From Thermodesulfobacterium sp. (lineage in GTDB: Bacteria; Desulfobacterota; Thermodesulfobacteria; Thermodesulfobacteriales; Thermodesulfobacteriaceae), in NCBI GenBank assembly GCA_021163085.1, contig JAGGXL010000196.1:1-5358 (forward strand): a stretch of 5,358 nucleotides of DNA. The letters run 5' to 3'. The stretch's first letter is position 1, and each line of letters begins with the position of its first letter. Below the pieces are notes generated by a model. That model had not been told where the DNA came from and did no database searches. It saw nothing but the letters and a program-made list of their open reading frames with translations. Shown here piece by piece: positions 1 to 5,358 of the stretch. A program made the position numbers and the translations under genes.

Positions 1-408
1 ATTGCTATAGGTTCAGGTGGTATTTGGGGCTATGGTTTTAAAAAAGGCTGGTCTACGAGACTTAATTATCTTCCTGCTAAACACACAGATCTTGCCTTTG
101 CAGTTTGGGCAGAAACTTGGGGGTTTATTGGGGTAAGTTTAGTTTTATTATTATATGGATACTTACTTTATATTTGCATTAAAATTTCTTATATAGCCAA
201 AGATTGGTTAGGTAAATATCTTAGTTTAGGAGTGACACTAGTTTTATTCTGGCAAGCTATGTTCAACATAGGTGGCTGTGCAGGACTCTTTCCTATGACA
301 AGCATACCTTTTCCTTTTTTAAGTTATGGGGGATCAATAACGATTTCTACCTATATTTTACTTTCTTTAACTTTTAACACTGCTTTAAAAAGACATTTCT
401 TTAAATAA
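1..408 (+). CDS. rodA: RodA-type SEDS peptidoglycan glycosyltransferase, C-terminal part (5' end outside window)
   Basis: Frame 1 is open from the first base to a TAA at 406-408 and gives 135 residues, about the last third of a protein that is usually 370-430 residues long. SEDS proteins are multi-pass inner-membrane enzymes that polymerise lipid II into glycan strands; RodA acts in the elongation machinery with a class B PBP. Visible hallmarks are a glycine-rich GSGG near residues 4-7, LPAKHTD at residues 24-30 followed by FAVWAE (the HTD aspartate is the residue essential for activity in RodA/FtsW), then GFIG. The sequence ends with FNIGG and the family signature PFPFLSYGGS at residues 103-112. 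Hydrophobic segments lie at about residues 41-60, 75-92 and 113-127. The LPxKHTD-FAV form fits RodA better than FtsW, but a close SEDS paralogue cannot be excluded. It reads toward the ATP synthase genes with a 107-nt gap and no visible GC-rich terminator between them. Confidence 0.88.
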   Translation: MAIGSGGIWGYGFKKGWSTRLNYLPAKHTDLAFAVWAETWGFIGVSLVLLLYGYLLYICIKISYIAKDWLGKYLSLGVTLVLFWQAMFNIGGCAGLFPMTSIPFPFLSYGGSITISTYILLSLTFNTALKRHFFK

Positions 409-419
409 TGCAAATTTTT

Positions 420-436
420 ATAACTTTCCATAACTT
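420..436. repeat. Direct repeat ATAACTT-N3-ATAACTT upstream of atp operon
   Basis: Two identical 7-nt copies of ATAACTT (420-426 and 430-436) are separated by TCC, so they are spaced 10 nt centre to centre, about one helical turn. The second copy overlaps the TTGACT hexamer proposed as a -35 box. This placement would suit a regulator binding one face of the DNA, but the region is very AT-rich and a chance repeat is quite possible. Confidence 0.35.
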
Positions 437-462
437 GACTTTTTAAAAATTTATAATACAAA
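435..462 (+). promoter_or_regulatory. Candidate sigma-70-type promoter for the atp operon
   Basis: TTGACT (435-440) matches five of six bases of the -35 consensus TTGACA. With a 16-nt spacer, TACAAA (457-462) gives a weak -10 match (four of six). A perfect TATAAT sits at 452-457, but it is only 11 nt from TTGACT and has no convincing -35 at normal spacing, so the exact -10 is unsettled. The location, 107 nt between rodA and the first atp gene, is where an operon promoter would be expected. The rest of the 409-515 gap is A/T-rich with no GC-rich stem followed by a T-run, so rodA transcripts could also read through. No transcript start can be proven from sequence. Confidence 0.4.
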
Positions 463-515
463 TGTAGCAATACAAACATGACCAACTATAAAAAATAAAA
501 AAATGGAGTCAGAGT

Positions 516-941
516 ATGATTGAACTTGATATTACTTTATTTATTCAAATTGTAGAAGCTTTATTAATGACCTTGGTTCTTTACTATCTTCTTATTAAAC
601 CTGTTATGTCCCATATCAGAGAAAGGGAAAATCATTTTCAAGTATTGGAAAAGGAGACGCAGGAACTTATAGCTTCAGCGGAGGAAGCCATAAGTAAGTA
701 TCAGGAAGAGTTAAATAAAGCAAGAGCAGAAGGGGTTCAAAAAAGAGAACTTTTAAAAGAAGAGGCCCGTAAGATTGAGAAGGAAATTTTATCTAAGGTA
801 ATGAAAGAAGTGGAAGAATACAAAGCTAAATGGAGTGAGCAGTTTTCTAAACAATTGGAAGATGTAAGAAAAGAACTGATGAGTAAAGTAGAATTTTTTG
901 CTTCTCTTATGGTTGAAAGACTACTGGGGAGGAAAGTATGA
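516..941 (+). CDS. atpF': ATP synthase Fo subunit b' (peripheral stalk)
   Basis: This 141-residue protein has the b-type architecture. A short N-terminus leads into one hydrophobic membrane segment at about residues 7-26, then IKPVM at 27-31 and a basic RERE stretch at the membrane exit. From there to the end it is a long, charged, glutamate/lysine-rich helix expected to form a parallel coiled coil. It has no signal peptide, unlike the following b subunit, and is shorter. Two consecutive b-type genes ahead of atpH are typical of lineages whose peripheral stalk is a b/b' heterodimer, such as photosynthetic bacteria, Aquificota, delta- and epsilonproteobacteria. The stalk links subunit a in the membrane to delta and alpha on the F1 head and holds the stator against rotor torque. 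The ATG has GGAG (505-508) seven nt upstream. It overlaps the next gene by ATGA (938-941). Assignment as b' rather than b rests on order, length and the missing signal peptide. Confidence 0.87.
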   Translation: MIELDITLFIQIVEALLMTLVLYYLLIKPVMSHIRERENHFQVLEKETQELIASAEEAISKYQEELNKARAEGVQKRELLKEEARKIEKEILSKVMKEVEEYKAKWSEQFSKQLEDVRKELMSKVEFFASLMVERLLGRKV

Positions 942-1528
942 AAGTAGCAAAAATTGTCAGTTTTTTAGTTTTTGTTTTATTAGTAATAAATTCTTTAGTT
1001 TTTGGATCTGAAGGTGGTGGCGAACACCATGGGGTCACCTCCGCTCAGCTAAAAAATTTGTTCTGGTTTTCTCTTAATTTTTTAGCTCTGGTTTTGATCC
1101 TATACAAGTTTCTTAAAAAACCGATAGTGGATATGTTTAGATCTCGTCAAGAAAGCATTCTCAAACAGTATAATGAACTTTTAGAAAAAAAGAAAGAGGC
1201 AGAGGCAAGGTATGTAGAGCTTCAGGAAAAGATTAAAAATTTAGAAAAAGAAGCAGAGGCAATATATCAAAATTACGTTGAACAGGGTATGAAGGAGAAA
1301 GAAAGGATAATAAATGAAGCCAATATTCAAGCTGAAAGGATTAAACAGCAAGCAGAGCTTTATATTCAGCATGAACTTGAGAAAGCTAAAAATATGTTGA
1401 GAGAAGAGGTGGCCGGGGCTTCCGTTAAATTAGCTGAGGAGATTTTAAGGAAGAATATTGATGAAGAGGATCATAGAAGAATTGTTAAAGAATTTATAAA
1501 TGAAATTAAGGGGAGGGTGCTACATTGA
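938..1528 (+). CDS. atpF: ATP synthase Fo subunit b (peripheral stalk), with N-terminal signal-like segment
   Basis: The product is 196 residues, longer than the ~156 of E. coli b. The extra length is N-terminal: a lysine-containing start and hydrophobic core at residues 6-22, then G23-S24 and a polar glycine/histidine linker (24-32). This looks like a cleavable signal peptide with a cut near residue 23. The usual b membrane helix follows at about residues 41-58, then LKKPI (59-63) and the R-S-R-Q-E-S entry to the soluble arm. Residues 66-170 are a continuous charged helix rich in E/K/A. The C-terminus (about 155-190, GASVKLAEEIL) resembles the delta-binding end. Signal-like extensions on b are known in Aquificota and deltaproteobacteria. 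The ATG overlaps the atpF' stop as ATGA, with GGGGAGG (926-932) five nt upstream, so translational coupling is likely. Its stop overlaps the TTG start of atpH. Confidence 0.93.
   Translation: MKVAKIVSFLVFVLLVINSLVFGSEGGGEHHGVTSAQLKNLFWFSLNFLALVLILYKFLKKPIVDMFRSRQESILKQYNELLEKKKEAEARYVELQEKIKNLEKEAEAIYQNYVEQGMKEKERIINEANIQAERIKQQAELYIQHELEKAKNMLREEVAGASVKLAEEILRKNIDEEDHRRIVKEFINEIKGRVLH
1510..1517 (+). promoter_or_regulatory. Shine-Dalgarno site that decides the TTG start of atpH
   Basis: GGGGAGGG lies inside the last codons of atpF and ends seven nt before TTG (1525), a normal spacing. The in-frame ATG at 1534 would be 16 nt away, which is too far. The site therefore favours the TTG start, whose last two bases belong to the atpF stop TGA. 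Confidence 0.65.
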
Positions 1529-2073
1529 GAGCAATGGCAATAGCATTTAAATACGCTAAAGGTCTTTTTACTGCAGCAAAGGAGTTGAATAAAACTAAAG
1601 AGTTTGGGGAAGAGTTAAATCAAATAAAGGATCTTTTGACTTCTATGCCAGAGGTTTTATCAGCTTTACAGAATCCTATTTATCCACCTGATTTAAAAAT
1701 GGAAATTATAGATGAGATTTTGAAATCAATCAAAGTAGATCCTGAGATAGAAAGATTTCTAAAACTTTTAGTAGAAAGAAGGAGAATTCAATATATTAAA
1801 GAAATAGTTGCTATGTATCAGGAGTTGTTAGATGAAGAATTGAATATTGCTCGTGGTGAAGTTATTACAGCTTATCCGTTAGGTTCAGAGGAGAAAAAAG
1901 AATTAGAAGAAGTTTTGAAGGGATACTTGAAAAAAGAAGTCATATTAGAGTCTAAAGTCGATGAAGAGATTATAGGTGGTATAAAGATAAAAATAGGAGA
2001 TTTGATATTTGATGGATCTTTAAAGACACAATTAGGAAAATTTAAAGAAATCATAAAAGGGGAGGTGCTATAA
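1525..2073 (+). CDS. atpH: ATP synthase F1 subunit delta (OSCP family)
   Basis: The 182-residue product matches the usual ~175-185 of delta/OSCP. Delta sits on top of the F1 head and joins the alpha N-termini to the b/b' stalk. The N-terminal domain begins with AFKYAKGLFTAAKE (residues 7-20), the typical start of the six-helix alpha-binding domain, and includes LQNPIYP (48-54). The C-terminal domain carries the family signature: ESKVDEEIIGGIKIKIGD (142-159), then FDGSLKTQL (162-170). The start is TTG, sharing bases with the atpF stop (TTGA, 1525-1528). An ATG three codons later (1534) would give MAIAFKYAKG and is a plausible alternative, but it is worse placed relative to the Shine-Dalgarno sequence. 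The gene ends in TAA directly against the atpA ATG, with no intervening base, so coupled translation is likely at both ends. Confidence 0.93.
   Translation: MRAMAIAFKYAKGLFTAAKELNKTKEFGEELNQIKDLLTSMPEVLSALQNPIYPPDLKMEIIDEILKSIKVDPEIERFLKLLVERRRIQYIKEIVAMYQELLDEELNIARGEVITAYPLGSEEKKELEEVLKGYLKKEVILESKVDEEIIGGIKIKIGDLIFDGSLKTQLGKFKEIIKGEVL
2059..2067 (+). promoter_or_regulatory. Shine-Dalgarno site of atpA inside the end of atpH
   Basis: GGGGAGGTG lies within the last codons of atpH and ends six nt before the atpA ATG (2074). GGAGGTG is a full match to the anti-Shine-Dalgarno complement. The segment GGGGAGGTGCTA nearly repeats the atpH site (GGGGAGGGTGCTA), although the two are read in different codon phases. 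Confidence 0.7.
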
Positions 2074-3618
2074 ATGGAGGCTATAAAAGCACAAGAACTT
2101 AGTGATTTGATTAAAAAAAGAATTGAGGAATTTGAGAAAAAGATAGATCTGGATGAGATGGGAGTGGTTATTTCTGTTGCTGATGGAATTGCTCGCGTTT
2201 TCGGGCTTAAAAATGCAGAATATATGGAGCTTATTGAATTTCCTGATAGTGGAGAAGTAGGAATTGCTTTGAACTTAGAATTTGACAATGTTGGTATTCC
2301 TATAATGGGAGATTATTCAAAAATTTTAGAAGGTCATGTTGCTAAAAGAACAGGTAAAGTTGCTTCTATTCCTGTAGGAGAAGCAGTTATTGGAAGAGTT
2401 ATTGATCCAGTAGGAAGACCCTTAGATGGTAAAGGACCTATTGAGGCAAAAGAATTTAGAAGAATTGAGATAAAGGCACCCGGAATAATTAGAAGAAAGC
2501 CTGTTCATGAGCCGATGTATACAGGTATTAAAGCTATAGATGCTATGACTCCTGTTGGAAGAGGACAGAGAGAATTGATTCTTGGAGATAGACAGACAGG
2601 TAAAACTGCTATAGGTATAGATGCTATTTTAGCTCAAAAAGATACAGATGTTTATTGTATTTATTGTGCTATAGGTCAAAAAAGATCTACTGTTGCTCAA
2701 ATTATTGAAACTTTGCGTAAATTTGGAGCTATGGAATATACTACAATAGTAGCAGCATGTGCTTCTGACTCTGCAGCTTTGCAGTGGATTGCACCTTATT
2801 CAGCTTGTGCTATAGGAGAATATTTCAGAGATACAGGAAGACATGCTCTTGTTATTTATGATGACCTTTCCAAGCAGGCAGCAGAATATCGTGAAATTTC
2901 GCTCCTTTTGAGAAGACCTCCTGGAAGAGAGGCATTTCCAGGGGATATTTTTTATAACCACTCAAGGCTTTTAGAAAGAGCAGCAAAATTGGATGATAAA
3001 TATGGTGCAGGTTCTTTAACTGCTTTACCTATTGTTGAGACTTTACAAGGGGATGTTTCAGCTTATATTCCTACAAATGTTATTTCTATTACTGACGGAC
3101 AAATTTATTTAGAGCCTGGTTTATTCTTTGCAGGTATTCGTCCTGCTATTAATGTTGGACTTTCTGTTTCAAGGGTAGGTGGTGCAGCTCAAATTAAAGC
3201 TATGAAACAGGTGGCTGGTAGATTGAGACTTGAAATGGCTCAGTATAGAGAACTTGCAGCATTTGCACAGTTCGGTTCTGAGCTTGATAGAGCTACCCAG
3301 AGAGTTTTACATAGAGGAGCAAGGCTTGTTGAAATTCTTAAGCAACCTCAATATCAACCTTTACCTGTTGAAAAACAGGTTTGTATACTTTTTGCAGGAA
3401 CAAGAGGATTTTTAGATGAAATGCCCTTAGAGGTATTGGGTCAATACGAGAAAGAGTTATATGAGTTTATTGAAAGTAAATATCCTGAAATTTATAAAGA
3501 AATTAGGGAAAAGCAAGAAATTACTCCTGAATTAGAAGAAAAGATGAAACAAGCATTAAAAGAATTTAACGAAGAGTTTAAGAAAAACAATAATATAGAG
3601 CCTGTACCTGTACCGTAA
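2074..3618 (+). CDS. atpA: ATP synthase F1 subunit alpha
   Basis: The gene is complete at 514 residues, the standard length. Alpha alternates with beta in the head, holds the non-catalytic nucleotide sites and contributes the arginine finger to the catalytic interface. The N-terminal beta-barrel domain covers about residues 25-95 (VVISVADGIARVFGL at 31-45). The P-loop GDRQTGKT is at 171-178 with the alpha-type glutamine, and AIGQKRS (199-205) has Gln where beta has the catalytic Glu. Walker B is ALVIYDD (258-264), followed by LLLRRPPGREA (277-287). SVSRVGG (364-370) places the arginine finger at R367. The loop before GSLTALP is short (KLDDKYGAG), as in epsilonproteobacteria and Aquifex rather than E. 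coli. The C-terminal helical domain runs to a charged tail ending PVPVP, encoded by tandem CCTGTA. All key residues are intact. It starts with no gap after atpH and is followed by a hairpin and then atpG. Confidence 0.98.
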   Translation: MEAIKAQELSDLIKKRIEEFEKKIDLDEMGVVISVADGIARVFGLKNAEYMELIEFPDSGEVGIALNLEFDNVGIPIMGDYSKILEGHVAKRTGKVASIPVGEAVIGRVIDPVGRPLDGKGPIEAKEFRRIEIKAPGIIRRKPVHEPMYTGIKAIDAMTPVGRGQRELILGDRQTGKTAIGIDAILAQKDTDVYCIYCAIGQKRSTVAQIIETLRKFGAMEYTTIVAACASDSAALQWIAPYSACAIGEYFRDTGRHALVIYDDLSKQAAEYREISLLLRRPPGREAFPGDIFYNHSRLLERAAKLDDKYGAGSLTALPIVETLQGDVSAYIPTNVISITDGQIYLEPGLFFAGIRPAINVGLSVSRVGGAAQIKAMKQVAGRLRLEMAQYRELAAFAQFGSELDRATQRVLHRGARLVEILKQPQYQPLPVEKQVCILFAGTRGFLDEMPLEVLGQYEKELYEFIESKYPEIYKEIREKQEITPELEEKMKQALKEFNEEFKKNNNIEPVPVP

Positions 3619-3646
3619 AATAGAGCGAAAGGGTTTTGCTATATTT
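3618..3646 (+). other. Intercistronic RNA hairpin between atpA and atpG
   Basis: An inverted repeat folds from the last base of the atpA stop codon. An inner 7-bp stem pairs AGCGAAA (3624-3630) with TTTTGCT (3634-3640), including one G-U pair, around a GGG loop. After a single G/A mismatch (3623/3641), a 5-bp outer stem pairs 3618-3622 with 3642-3646. It is followed by AAAGGAGG rather than a T-run, so it does not look like a normal intrinsic terminator. It sits one base before the atpG Shine-Dalgarno sequence. By inference it could stabilise the upstream message or tune atpG initiation. It has not been tested computationally. Confidence 0.5.
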
Positions 3647-3647
3647 A

Positions 3648-3654
3648 AAGGAGG
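3648..3654 (+). promoter_or_regulatory. Shine-Dalgarno site of atpG
   Basis: AAGGAGG ends seven nt before the ATG at 3662 and supports that start. It abuts the base of the hairpin at 3618-3646. Confidence 0.75.
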
Positions 3655-3661
3655 ATAAATT

Positions 3662-4540
3662 ATGCCAGCTTTACGAGACATTAGAAGAAAGATAGAAGCT
3701 GTTAAAAGAATTGGGCAAATTACTAAAGCAATGAACATGGTTGCTTCAGCTAAATTACGTACTTTACAAGAGAGATTAGAAGGTTTTCGTCCTTATAGAA
3801 AAAAATTTGAAGAAGTGATAGATAATGTTCTTGGTGCCGGGACTATAAATACTCAAAAGATTCCTTTTTTACAGCAAAGAGAAGTTAAAAAAGCAGGGAT
3901 AATTTTAGTAACTGCAGATAAAGGACTGTGTGGAGCTTTTAATTCTAACTTAATAAGGGAGACAGAAAAAGCTATAAGGAGATTTCATAAAGAAGGGAAA
4001 GAGGTAGAGCTTACTTGTGTTGGTAAGAAAGGTGTAACCTATTTTCAGAGAAGGGCTAAGGTTAGAGAAGCTTACCCGAATATAATGGGTAAAATCTTGA
4101 TGCAGGATGCTCGAAAAATTGCTCGTTCTGCTATGATGGCATATCTTGAAGGGGAATGGGACGAAGTTTATGTTATATATGGATATTTTATAAATGTAGT
4201 AAGACAGATCCCTAAGATGGAGAGGATAATTCCTTTGAGTTTTGAAAAGTCTTCAGAAGCTGAAGAGAAAAAAGTGTCTTATGCTTATATTTATGAACCA
4301 GAAGAGGAAGAGCTTTTATCTGAGATATTACCACTTTATATAAATACTTTGGTGTTTTCTGCTATGCTTGAAACTTCGGTTAGTGAACAGGCGGCTCGTA
4401 TGACAGCTATGGATAATGCTAATAAAGCTTGTGGAGATATGGTAAAACAATTAACTCTCTTTTACAATAAAGTTAGACAAGCAAGTATTACTAAAGAATT
4501 GATGGACATTGTAGGAGGAGCTGAAGCTATTAAGGGATAA
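3662..4540 (+). CDS. atpG: ATP synthase F1 subunit gamma (central rotor shaft)
   Basis: This complete gene encodes 292 residues, normal for bacterial gamma (~285-300). Gamma is the asymmetric shaft that turns inside alpha3beta3 and couples c-ring rotation to ATP synthesis. The N-terminal helix has the hallmark LRDIRRKI (4-11) and QITKAMNMVASAKL (19-32). The central Rossmann-like domain starts at GIILVTADKGLCGAFNSN (79-96), with DKGLCG the usual conserved turn. The C-terminal helix contains SEQAARMTAMDNANKACGD (241-259), followed by LTLFYNKVRQASITKEL (264-280) and the family ending IVGGAEA (283-289). The redox-regulatory insert of chloroplast gamma is absent. Translation starts at ATG after a strong Shine-Dalgarno sequence. 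The 43-nt gap to atpA holds a hairpin, so this gene is less tightly coupled to its predecessor than atpF, atpH and atpA are. A 48-nt AT-rich gap separates it from atpD. Confidence 0.97.
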   Translation: MPALRDIRRKIEAVKRIGQITKAMNMVASAKLRTLQERLEGFRPYRKKFEEVIDNVLGAGTINTQKIPFLQQREVKKAGIILVTADKGLCGAFNSNLIRETEKAIRRFHKEGKEVELTCVGKKGVTYFQRRAKVREAYPNIMGKILMQDARKIARSAMMAYLEGEWDEVYVIYGYFINVVRQIPKMERIIPLSFEKSSEAEEKKVSYAYIYEPEEEELLSEILPLYINTLVFSAMLETSVSEQAARMTAMDNANKACGDMVKQLTLFYNKVRQASITKELMDIVGGAEAIKG

Positions 4541-4573
4541 ATAAAAGATTTAAAATATAGATAAGAATTAAAG

Positions 4574-4582
4574 TAAGGAGGT
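4574..4582 (+). promoter_or_regulatory. Shine-Dalgarno site of atpD
   Basis: TAAGGAGGT is a nine-base match to the consensus anti-Shine-Dalgarno complement and ends six nt before ATG (4589). It is the longest such match in the window, in keeping with the high demand for beta (three copies per enzyme). The rest of the 4541-4588 gap is A/T-rich with no evident stem. Confidence 0.75.
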
Positions 4583-4588
4583 TAAAAT

Positions 4589-5358
4589 ATGGCTGAAGAG
4601 AAAGTAGTAGGAAAGATAGTTCAAATTATGGGATGTGTGGTAGATGTGGAATTTCCTCCTGGAAAGATTCCAAAGCTTCTTGAATGTGTAAAAGCTACTA
4701 ATCCGATGATAGATGATAGAGAATGGAATTTAGTGATGGAAGTAGCTCAACAATTGGGAGATAATATAGTTCGCTGTGTTGCTATGGACTATACAGATGG
4801 ATTAAAAAGAGGGGACCCTGTATTAGCAACCGGTGCACCTATAATGGTTCCTGTTGGTAAACCTACTCTGGGAAGAATTATGAATGCTACAGGTGATCCT
4901 GTTGATGAGGCAGGGCCTATTACATCTGATAAGTATTATCCTATTTTTAGACCTGCTCCTACAATAACTGAGCTTGATACAACCATTAAGGTATTGGAAA
5001 CAGGAATTAAGGTTTTTGACCTCCTTGTTCCATTCCCTCGTGGAGGTAAGATGGGGACATTTGGCGGAGCAGGAGTTGGGAAAACAGTCGTTATGATGGA
5101 GATGATCCATAATATTGCTATGGAGCATGGAGGAATTTCAGTCTTCTGTGGAGCTGGAGAAAGAACTCGTGAAGGAAACGAGCTTTATTTGGAAATGAAG
5201 CACTCTGGAGTTATAGATAAAGCAGCTCTTGTTTATGGACAGATGAACGAAACTCCTGGACATCGTGCAAGAGTTGCTCATACAGGGGTAACACTTGCTG
5301 AATATTTTAGAGATGAAGAAGGTCAAGATGTGCTTTTCTTTATAGATAACATTTATCG
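4589..5358 (+). CDS. atpD: ATP synthase F1 subunit beta, catalytic (3' end outside window)
   Basis: The frame opens at ATG 4589 and stays open to the window edge, giving 256 complete codons of a family usually ~465-480 long. Beta carries the catalytic sites that make or hydrolyse ATP. The N-terminal barrel domain starts GKIVQIMGCVVDVEF (8-22) and includes MEVAQQLGD (50-58). Then come PVGKPTLGRI (88-97), ETGIKVFDLL (137-146) and the P-loop GGAGVGKT (159-166, Lys165/Thr166). GERTREGNELY (190-200) holds the catalytic Glu191, GQMNETPG (217-224) follows, and Walker B DVLFFID (247-253) ends at Asp253. DELSEED and the C-terminal domain lie beyond the window. Some positions close to these motifs differ from E. 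coli and Aquifex beta as I recall them: Cys16, Thr157, Cys187, Ala189 and Thr222. The essential residues are present, so I read it as a functional synthase beta. Epsilon (atpC) would be expected next. Confidence 0.97.
   Translation, partial: MAEEKVVGKIVQIMGCVVDVEFPPGKIPKLLECVKATNPMIDDREWNLVMEVAQQLGDNIVRCVAMDYTDGLKRGDPVLATGAPIMVPVGKPTLGRIMNATGDPVDEAGPITSDKYYPIFRPAPTITELDTTIKVLETGIKVFDLLVPFPRGGKMGTFGGAGVGKTVVMMEMIHNIAMEHGGISVFCGAGERTREGNELYLEMKHSGVIDKAALVYGQMNETPGHRARVAHTGVTLAEYFRDEEGQDVLFFIDNIY

Noticed and set aside
440..449. TTTTTAAAAA palindrome as a rodA terminator
   Set aside because: It is a loop-less A/T palindrome with no GC stem and no proper trailing T-run, and it sits within the candidate promoter. 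It does not support termination.
478..498. Tiny open frame (ATG to TAA, six codons) just upstream of atpF' as a possible leader peptide
   Set aside because: It has no Shine-Dalgarno sequence, no codon bias toward a regulatory amino acid, and no attenuator stem follows it. A chance ORF is the simpler reading.
1872..2288. 138-codon open frame on the minus strand across the atpH-atpA junction
   Set aside because: It lies entirely antisense to two well-recognised genes and its translation is Ser/Ile/Phe-rich low-complexity sequence, as expected from the complement of AT-rich coding DNA. No family is recognisable.
3230..3415. 61-codon plus-strand open frame inside atpA
   Set aside because: An out-of-frame shadow of the alpha C-terminal domain, with no recognisable motif. 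The alpha frame is intact throughout.
3603..3614. Tandem CCTGTA repeat encoding the Pro-Val tail of alpha
   Set aside because: Only two copies at the end of a naturally variable, charged C-terminal tail. Probably simple slippage with no functional weight.
4823..5326. Minus-strand open frames (4823-5128 and 5138-5326) opposite atpD
   Set aside because: Both are antisense to the conserved beta P-loop region. Their Cys/Asn/Ser-rich translations look like complement artefacts.
4589..5358. Possibility that the divergent beta belongs to an N-ATPase or a flagellar/type III export ATPase
   Set aside because: Gene order with delta, alpha and gamma, the P-loop GGAGVGKT, GERTREGNELY and EYFRDEEGQDVLFFID all fit standard F-type beta. 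N-ATPase operons have a different order and lack delta.

Overview
The window is a compact, AT-rich (roughly one-third G+C by eye, not computed), all-plus-strand bacterial segment. It holds the 3' end of a cell-wall gene followed by most of an F1Fo ATP synthase operon. Gene order (b', b, delta, alpha, gamma, beta), a b subunit that appears to start with a signal peptide, and alpha/beta/gamma sequences resembling remembered Aquifex, epsilonproteobacterial and deltaproteobacterial homologues suggest a Gram-negative, probably anaerobic and possibly thermophilic lineage such as Thermodesulfobacteriota or Aquificota. That placement is an inference from memory and is tentative.

Layout: positions 1-408 encode the last 135 residues of a RodA-type SEDS peptidoglycan polymerase. 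A 107-nt AT-rich gap (409-515) carries a candidate promoter and a short direct repeat. The synthase genes follow: atpF' (516-941), atpF (938-1528), atpH (1525-2073), atpA (2074-3618), atpG (3662-4540) and atpD (4589 to beyond the window end). The first four are fused by 4-nt overlaps or a zero-length junction. atpG and atpD are each preceded by a short gap (43 and 48 nt) with a near-perfect Shine-Dalgarno sequence. The atpA-atpG gap also contains a clear hairpin.

Together the genes encode the peripheral stalk (b', b, delta), the alpha3beta3 catalytic head and the gamma rotor shaft. Subunits a (atpB) and c (atpE) are not upstream, because rodA occupies that place, so the proton channel and c-ring must be encoded elsewhere. 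Epsilon (atpC) would be expected just beyond the right edge.

I found no mobile element, CRISPR array, RNA gene or plainly novel system. The points worth a second look are the intercistronic hairpin, the TTG start of atpH with Shine-Dalgarno sequences built into the preceding coding ends, the repeat at the putative promoter, and several unusual residues near conserved motifs of the beta subunit.
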